Origin: Darwinibacter acetoxidans_A
Lineage (GTDB): Bacteria; Bacillota; Limnochordia; Darwinibacteriales; Darwinibacteriaceae
Assembly: GCA_041936745.1 (NCBI GenBank)
Contig: JBHGWS010000026.1
Span: 1 to 19,118 of the forward strand
Length of the DNA stretch: 19,118 bases
Reading direction: 5' to 3'
Shown here: positions 15,095 to 19,118 of the stretch, one piece after another
How positions within the stretch are numbered: position 1 is the first letter of the stretch
Layout of the letters: each line of letters opens with the position of its first letter
Program-made: the position numbers and the translations under genes
The notes under the pieces: generated by a model
What the model saw: the letters and a program-made list of their open reading frames with translations, nothing else
What the model was told of the DNA's origin: nothing
The model's database searches: none

Positions 15095-16161
15095 AAAGAT
15101 ATTTGACGGTGTTTTTTGTTTCTTGCCTGCTTCTGTTCTTCAGCTGGCAGGCGGCCTCCGCCCGTTTAGAAATACTTTTCCCGTTTCAGCCACAAGTTGA
15201 CAAGTTCTACATGAAAACCCTCACCAGTTCATTCCAAGGAGCGGAACTGATGATAACGGAGAACTATTTCACGGGCGGGCACAGCTTGGTTCAATTCGAA
15301 GTTGGGGATGAGATCATGCGGCTCATACTGACAGAGGAGTGGGCTCCTACCCCGGATCAAAGCCTCTTTTATTCTAATTACGAGTTGAGGTTCGTGGGCA
15401 CGGACAAGGCAGCGGGCCGCAGCGGGCTTGTAGTGGAGCTGCACCGCAAAAGGGACGGCCGCCTTTTGGAAAGATATCTGATCGATCAGGAGACCGGCCT
15501 GACCCTCAACCACTACAGCTACGACGAAGAGGGATGCGAGTACTTCGCCAGCGAAGTTTTGGAAATTGACTACAACCCGGATTTTTCTGATTTGGATTGG
15601 ACGAACCGCATCGTCGTGGGCCCTATCCGGCAGAAAATCTTAAACGAAGAAGATATTTACAGCTCAGCGCCTTGGCTCGATTTAACTGACCTTCCCCTGC
15701 CGCCGGGCTTTCAGCTTGTCGCCTTTTCCCAGGCGGAATACGTGCACCATCTAACGGAGCTGGGCGAGGGCATTTTACACATTATGGGGAATTTTCCCGC
15801 TGAAGATCTGCAGATGGCGCAGTCAAAATGTTATCTGAGCGAAAAATACCCAGATACTCCCTTAACACACGTCTGGCTCTGGGCCTCAGATGGCCTTGCC
15901 AGCCAAATCATTGAAATCAGCTTCGCCACAGATCGAAAAATAGAAATCGGCAGTGGGCAAGCTGCGGAAATTGTTGAACGGCGGGGCGATCTGACCAGCG
16001 CGGCACTGGTAAATCAGCCGGCTGTTATCAACTTCAGGGGCGTAATTCCCACAAAGAAGCAGGTTACGGAGGTTTTAAAAGCCCTAGTGAAAATAGAAGA
16101 AATTCGAAATCTAAAAAAGCTTGATTCGATAACAGTAAGAAACTCCCCTTCCCACCAATAA
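15091..16161 (+). CDS. Exported RseB/MucB-like sigma-factor regulatory protein
   Basis: This 356-residue protein begins with a Sec signal peptide (MKRYLTVFFVSCLLLFFSWQ, cut near AASA). The N-terminal domain (about 26-170) resembles the LolA-like half of RseB/MucB: LRFVGTDKAAGRSGLVVELH, then RYLIDQETGLTLNH. After a linker, a second domain (about 195-330) begins LPLPPGFQLVAFS and includes ASDGLASQIIEISFA, matching the smaller C-terminal RseB domain. In gamma-proteobacteria RseB sits in the periplasm, binds the anti-sigma RseA and senses mislocalised lipoproteins or lipids. The gene is coupled to the putative anti-sigma gene by an ATGA overlap. The assignment rests on domain style and context, and divergence from known RseB is considerable. 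Confidence 0.72.
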   Translation: MKRYLTVFFVSCLLLFFSWQAASARLEILFPFQPQVDKFYMKTLTSSFQGAELMITENYFTGGHSLVQFEVGDEIMRLILTEEWAPTPDQSLFYSNYELRFVGTDKAAGRSGLVVELHRKRDGRLLERYLIDQETGLTLNHYSYDEEGCEYFASEVLEIDYNPDFSDLDWTNRIVVGPIRQKILNEEDIYSSAPWLDLTDLPLPPGFQLVAFSQAEYVHHLTELGEGILHIMGNFPAEDLQMAQSKCYLSEKYPDTPLTHVWLWASDGLASQIIEISFATDRKIEIGSGQAAEIVERRGDLTSAALVNQPAVINFRGVIPTKKQVTEVLKALVKIEEIRNLKKLDSITVRNSPSHQ

Positions 16162-16190
16162 ATCGCTGAGCCCGCGGGCGGAGCCTGCAG

Positions 16191-16367
16191 TCATTTGGCT
16201 TTACGAATTCTTTTAAGCACAAAATATGCCGCTGCCACGGTAGCAGTCGCCCACAGGAGGCTCATTTTCGCCGAGTAAAGCAGCGGCCTGCCTTGGCCAA
16301 AATGCCGCTCTAAAAACCACAGTGTAAATAAAACAAGCCAAAAGACCGCTGCGTTCCGCCTTTTCAA
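16191..16367 (-). CDS. Small basic membrane protein (58 aa), unknown function
   Basis: This short reading frame starts with TTG at 16367, preceded by GGGGG with 8-nt spacing, and ends TGA at 16191. It has two hydrophobic stretches, NAAVFWLVLFTLWFLE (about 5-20) and MSLLWATATVAAAYFVL (about 35-51), and a strongly basic C-terminus KRIRKAK. This gives a two-helix hairpin with positive ends. It lies 46 nt after the 107-aa gene in the same direction and may share its transcript with the ABC exporter genes. Size and charge recall small immunity or accessory membrane proteins, but there is no recognisable family. It converges with the RseB-like gene, with 29 nt between the stops. Confidence 0.55.
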   Translation of the reverse strand: MKRRNAAVFWLVLFTLWFLERHFGQGRPLLYSAKMSLLWATATVAAAYFVLKRIRKAK

Positions 16368-16413
16368 ATCTTACACCCCCAAATTCAGACGCCTGCCCAA
16401 GGTAAACGGGTTT

Positions 16414-16737
16414 TCAGTAAAAGGCAAGCATACCCACTACAAAAGCAAAGACAGTATCAACCGCCTTGGCCGCTGCATTTAAAGCCACGGCGGCAAAAAC
16501 CCATTCATCCCTCGGCGTTTCCACTAAATACTGCACTGTGCCGCTGACAGCGCCCAAGGCCGCCAGTGCCAGCACAACGTGGTATTTCCCCGTCACCTCG
16601 GCCAGTTCTTCCGGGCTTAGGGGTTGTAATTCTTCACCGAAAGGCAGAAGGGGTGCCGCCTGCGGGGCCGCCAAAGCGGGCCGGAAAAGACAGGCGCTGA
16701 GAAAAAAACAGAGCAACAGAACAGTTAATCGGTTCAC
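16414..16737 (-). CDS. Exported small hydrophobic protein (107 aa) with leader-like motif, unknown family
   Basis: The start is GTG at 16737 with GGAGG 7 nt upstream. The N-terminus is a signal peptide. Two cleavage readings are possible: signal peptidase I after ALA (about residue 23), or a lipobox LSAC at residues 13-16. Next comes a short hydrophilic segment PLSPEELAEVTGKY (about 39-52), resembling the EL..V.G ending of double-glycine peptide leaders. The remaining 57 residues are two hydrophobic helices (about 54-72 and 79-107) joined by ETPRDEW. It follows an ABC-2 exporter by 104 nt on the same strand. It could be a peptide product, an accessory membrane protein of the exporter, or a lipoprotein. 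No family is recognised. Confidence 0.68.
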   Translation of the reverse strand: MNRLTVLLLCFFLSACLFRPALAAPQAAPLLPFGEELQPLSPEELAEVTGKYHVVLALAALGAVSGTVQYLVETPRDEWVFAAVALNAAAKAVDTVFAFVVGMLAFY

Positions 16738-16841
16738 AGCCTAACCTCCGTTTTGGAACTAAGAGCCTTGTGCCTTACCTCACCGTATTTTTACCGCTCT
16801 TTTGTTTTCGGCAAGCAAATTGTACCTTTAAAGCAGCGGTT

Positions 16842-17576
16842 TTAAAGAATCCATCTGCGGTTGATGCTTCTTAAGGAGAGAAAGTATAAAAAGAGGGTGA
16901 AAAGCACCAACATGCTCAGGCTCAAAGAACTTTTTAAAAGCGAGCTGCCAATGACAGCTTGCCTTAGGGCATCCGCTCCGTAGGTTAAAGGAAGCAAAAA
17001 TGAGATGGGCAAAAGTATTTTTGGCAGTTGTTCTAACGGTACGAATAAGCCGCAGAGAAAAAGCATAGGAAAGCGGAAAAAGTTTGCTAAAGTCTGGGCC
17101 TCAAAAACTTCTTTGGCGGAGACTGCAATCAACAGGCCGAGCAGCGCAGAAGTAGCCGCGCTTAAAAAGACGGCTGCAAGAATAATCCCCCATTTGATTC
17201 CCTCTAAACTGATAAAAAATGCGGCAAAGGCGACCGGCACAAAGGCATTCGCCATGCCAAAAACCACCGCCCCCGCCAGCTTAGCCAAAATCAAAGTGCC
17301 TAAACTTACGGGCGCCAAAAGCAGCCTGTCAAAAGAGCGGGCTCTTCTTTCAAAAGTAATGGTAACAGCCAGCATGGAGGTTGTGCCGAACAATACGCTC
17401 ATGGCCATTAAGCCGGGCAGCAGTTCTTTAATCTGCAGGGCCCCGCCCGAGCGGATCAGCTGCATTAAAGTCCAAGCCAAGGGGAAGATGATGCCCCAAC
17501 TGATGTTGGGCGGTTTAAGGTAGTAGTTGTCAATGTCTTTTTTGAGGATCTGCCAAAAGGCAATCAATGCTTTCAT
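16842..17576 (-). CDS. ABC-2 type transporter permease (NodJ/DrrB-like)
   Basis: This 244-residue membrane protein has about six predicted helices and the layout of ABC-2 permeases: an amphipathic N-terminus (FWQILKKDIDNYYLKPPNIS), helix 1 near 27-42, the conserved cytoplasmic turn FERRARSFDRLLLAPVSLG, then four membrane segments including FFRFPMLFLCGLFVPLEQLP, the typical re-entrant motif of this family. The last helix is at the C-terminus. The start ATG overlaps the ATPase stop (ATGA), so the two subunits are made in balance. Such pairs export drugs, polysaccharides, lipids or peptides. The substrate cannot be read from sequence, but the downstream small-protein genes make a peptide plausible. 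Confidence 0.9.
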   Translation of the reverse strand: MKALIAFWQILKKDIDNYYLKPPNISWGIIFPLAWTLMQLIRSGGALQIKELLPGLMAMSVLFGTTSMLAVTITFERRARSFDRLLLAPVSLGTLILAKLAGAVVFGMANAFVPVAFAAFFISLEGIKWGIILAAVFLSAATSALLGLLIAVSAKEVFEAQTLANFFRFPMLFLCGLFVPLEQLPKILLPISFLLPLTYGADALRQAVIGSSLLKSSLSLSMLVLFTLFLYFLSLRSINRRWIL

Positions 17577-18508
17577 CCTTGTGCCACCTGCCCTCTGCTT
17601 GTAATTTCCACGAAGATATCTTCCAGGGACGGTTTAACCTGGCTTGCTTCGTAAACCGTTATGCCCGCCCGTTCTAAATCCTGCAAAAGGGGTGCTAAAG
17701 CTAAAGGCTTCGGGCTTGTTACAAGACAGGAATCTTCGTTTAAAACCTCTATTGCGTAAGTTTTCGAATCGGCTAGTTTGCTTAAAAGGTTTTTCCCACC
17801 GGTAAAGCGCAGCCTTATTTTAAATACGCCTGCCGCATTTTGCCTAAATTTAGCCACGGTGTCGATCTTAACTATTTTGCCGCCCACAATAAAGGCGACG
17901 CGGCTGCAGATGCGCTCCGCTTCTTCCAGGTAATGCGTCGTTAAAAACACGGTTTTGCCTTGTTCTTTCAGCTCTAAGATCAGCTTCCTGATCTGCCTGG
18001 CACTTGTTACATCGATGCCTGTAGTTGGCTCATCTAAAAACAATATTTTAGGATCATGAATTAAGCCGGCCGCAATCGTCAATTTACGTTTCATGCCGTG
18101 AGAATATGTGCCGAAGGGGCGGTGGGCGGCCTGCTCCAAGGCAAACTGATTCAAAAGGTGCTTGGCTCTTTTTTCCCGTTCGGTTTTTTTCAACCCGTAG
18201 AGGGCAGCACAAAAGCAGAGGTTCTCAAAACCGCTCATTTCACCATATAAATTATTGGCATCGGGCACGACCCCAATCATTCTTTGAACTTCTTTCCTGT
18301 TGTTTACTGCATCAATGCCGGCGATGGCAATATTTCCGCCGGTCGGCCTCACCAAACCTACCAGCATATTAATAGTGGTGGTTTTACCTGCTCCGTTGGG
18401 CCCTAAAAGGCCAAAGATTTCACCCCTGCGAACAGTGAAAGAGATATTTTCCACCGCTTTAATTTTCCCATAGGCTTTTTTAAGGTTGCAGACTTTAATG
18501 ATCCCCAT
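17573..18508 (-). CDS. ABC transporter ATP-binding protein (CcmA/DrrA/NodI-like)
   Basis: This 311-residue ATPase has a canonical nucleotide-binding domain: Walker A GPNGAGKT (36-43), Walker B ILFLDEPT with Glu160, and a switch histidine in LTTHYLEEAE (His192). The signature is YSHGMKRKL, a known style in this family in place of LSGGQ. The Q-loop position reads GVVPDANNLY, so its glutamine is replaced. A C-terminal domain of about 85 residues follows and includes the KPSLEDIFVEIT segment typical of DrrA-like proteins. It powers the ABC-2 permease encoded immediately downstream. Start ATG at 18508 has GAGAGGTGG upstream. No clear promoter was found in the 100 nt between it and the rbsD terminator. 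Confidence 0.92.
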   Translation of the reverse strand: MGIIKVCNLKKAYGKIKAVENISFTVRRGEIFGLLGPNGAGKTTTINMLVGLVRPTGGNIAIAGIDAVNNRKEVQRMIGVVPDANNLYGEMSGFENLCFCAALYGLKKTEREKRAKHLLNQFALEQAAHRPFGTYSHGMKRKLTIAAGLIHDPKILFLDEPTTGIDVTSARQIRKLILELKEQGKTVFLTTHYLEEAERICSRVAFIVGGKIVKIDTVAKFRQNAAGVFKIRLRFTGGKNLLSKLADSKTYAIEVLNEDSCLVTSPKPLALAPLLQDLERAGITVYEASQVKPSLEDIFVEITSRGQVAQG

Positions 18509-18612
18509 TGCTTACCACCTCTCCGGCAAAAACCCTCTTGTAGCTTAACACCCCTGCTTATCTTCCCCCCAGCCTTGCCATTTCCTACCTGCCTAAGTCA
18601 TTTTCTCTAAAA

Positions 18613-18655
18613 TTACACAAAAAAAGGGGTACAACGAGGTACCCCAGGATTTTTC
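18613..18655 (-). terminator. Bidirectional-looking intrinsic terminator after rbsD
   Basis: Stem GGGGTAC (18626-18632) pairs with GTACCCC (18639-18645) around a six-base loop. In the minus direction seven T follow at once. On the plus strand TTTTT follows a few bases later. It lies 21 nt after the rbsD stop and ahead of the ABC exporter genes. Confidence 0.85.
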
Positions 18656-18666
18656 GCCCTTTGATT

Positions 18667-19065
18667 TTAAAAAAGCACGCCGGCTGTTAAAATGATGTTG
18701 CTGTAGGCTGTAAATTCGCCTGTCCGCACACTTGCTTTGGCGTTCTTGGCAATTTCTTGGAATTCCGCGTGAGGCACCTTGCGCAGGGGAATCTCCGCAG
18801 GCCACAAAGCCGTAAAATCTGCATACATCTTTGGTGAAACCTCTTCTTGTTCCGTATCGATGATAGCTTCTTCTACATGGAGTTCACCCAAGACCGCTGC
18901 CAAAGTTTCCAAGAAGCCGGGTACCCCCTCTTTCAAAGCCAAATCAACTGTTTCCACTCCGGGCGGCACAGGTAAGCCCGCATCGCCGATGACCAACATT
19001 TCCCCGTGCGCCATCGAAGCAATCACGCGAGACAATTGGGCGTGTAAAATCCCCGTCTTTTTCAT
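18667..19065 (-). CDS. rbsD: D-ribose pyranase
   Basis: This 132-residue protein matches the usual RbsD length and pattern: MKKTGILHAQLSRVIASMAH, GDAGLPVPPGVETVDLAL, and the C-terminal TGEFTAYSNIILTAGV. The catalytic His20 and Asp28 of the family are in place (SMAHGEMLVIGDAG). It interconverts beta-pyranose and beta-furanose forms of D-ribose so that imported sugar can be phosphorylated by ribokinase. The start is ATG 19065, with GGAGG 10 nt upstream; an in-frame extension of 11 codons upstream reads through that ribosome site and is rejected. The rest of a ribose operon, if present, must lie beyond the right edge. Confidence 0.93.
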   Translation of the reverse strand: MKKTGILHAQLSRVIASMAHGEMLVIGDAGLPVPPGVETVDLALKEGVPGFLETLAAVLGELHVEEAIIDTEQEEVSPKMYADFTALWPAEIPLRKVPHAEFQEIAKNAKASVRTGEFTAYSNIILTAGVLF

Positions 19066-19118
19066 GTCAGTAACACCTCCCGTACGTTGTTTCCCCACAT
19101 CAACTATTTTGCTTGGCA

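Noticed and set aside
16170..16179. GCCCGCGGGC palindrome between the convergent genes as a terminator
   Set aside because: The stem has no room for a loop and no T-run follows on either strand.
16826..16847. CTTTAAA/TTTAAAG hairpin at the end of the ABC permease gene
   Set aside because: The stem is A/T-rich, overlaps the stop codon and has no T-run, so it is unlikely to terminate transcription before the small-protein genes.
18555..18580. Seven-codon frame MARLGGR with a purine-rich upstream site before the ABC exporter
   Set aside because: Too short and in a G-rich tract; no structure around it suggests attenuation.
1..19118. CRISPR arrays, tRNA/rRNA genes, insertion sequences, integrase genes
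   Set aside because: No regularly spaced repeats, cloverleaf-like genes or transposase/integrase motifs were seen in any part of the window.

Overview
The window looks like a chromosomal segment of a Bacillota (Firmicutes) bacterium. Ribosome-binding sites are strong and purine-rich (GGAGG type), GTG and TTG starts are frequent, one clear vegetative sigma-A promoter is visible (TTGACT-N17-TACAAT), and the protein families are typical of clostridial or Limnochordia-like lineages. This placement rests on family resemblance and gene style only. Two traits hint at an atypical, possibly two-membraned lineage: the solute-binding protein has a signal peptide without a lipobox cysteine, and there is an RseB-like sigma-factor regulator. 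No tRNA, rRNA, CRISPR array, phage gene or transposase was seen.

Region 1 (1-7760, minus strand) is one long peptide-uptake operon. Reading with transcription, it has a sigma-A promoter, a leader RNA with an intrinsic terminator about 200 nt before the first gene, a family 5 solute-binding protein, a long-range inverted repeat, a cytoplasmic transglutaminase-like cysteine hydrolase, DppB and DppC permeases, DppD and DppF ATPases, and a dipeptide epimerase that runs off the left edge. Together these suggest import, hydrolysis and epimerisation of murein-derived peptides, comparable in logic to the dpp-ykf operon of Bacillus subtilis but with a different peptidase fold.

Region 2 (7825-10352, minus) is a tight, overlapping operon of arginase, an M20-family N-carbamoyl amino acid hydrolase (carbamoylase or allantoate-type amidase) and a small four-cysteine zinc-ribbon protein, closed by an intrinsic terminator. 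Region 3 (10464-12760, minus) is a single large lipoprotein with 14 WD40 blades. Region 4 (12860-14066, minus) is a histidinol-phosphate-type aminotransferase gene followed by two tandem terminators.

Region 5 (14227-16161, plus) is the only plus-strand block. It holds an ECF sigma factor, a short single-pass membrane protein overlapping it (candidate anti-sigma factor) and an exported RseB/MucB-like protein, all translationally coupled: a complete envelope-stress cassette. Region 6 (16191-18508, minus) converges on it and holds an ABC-2 exporter (ATPase and permease) followed by two small membrane or secreted proteins, one of 107 aa with a leader-like motif and one of 58 aa. This is a candidate exporter and peptide system of unknown function. 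Region 7 (18613-19065, minus) is rbsD (D-ribose pyranase) with a bidirectional terminator.

The most promising candidates for something undescribed are the ABC exporter with two orphan small proteins, the minimal anti-sigma/RseB cassette, and the transglutaminase-like enzyme in the murein-peptide operon.
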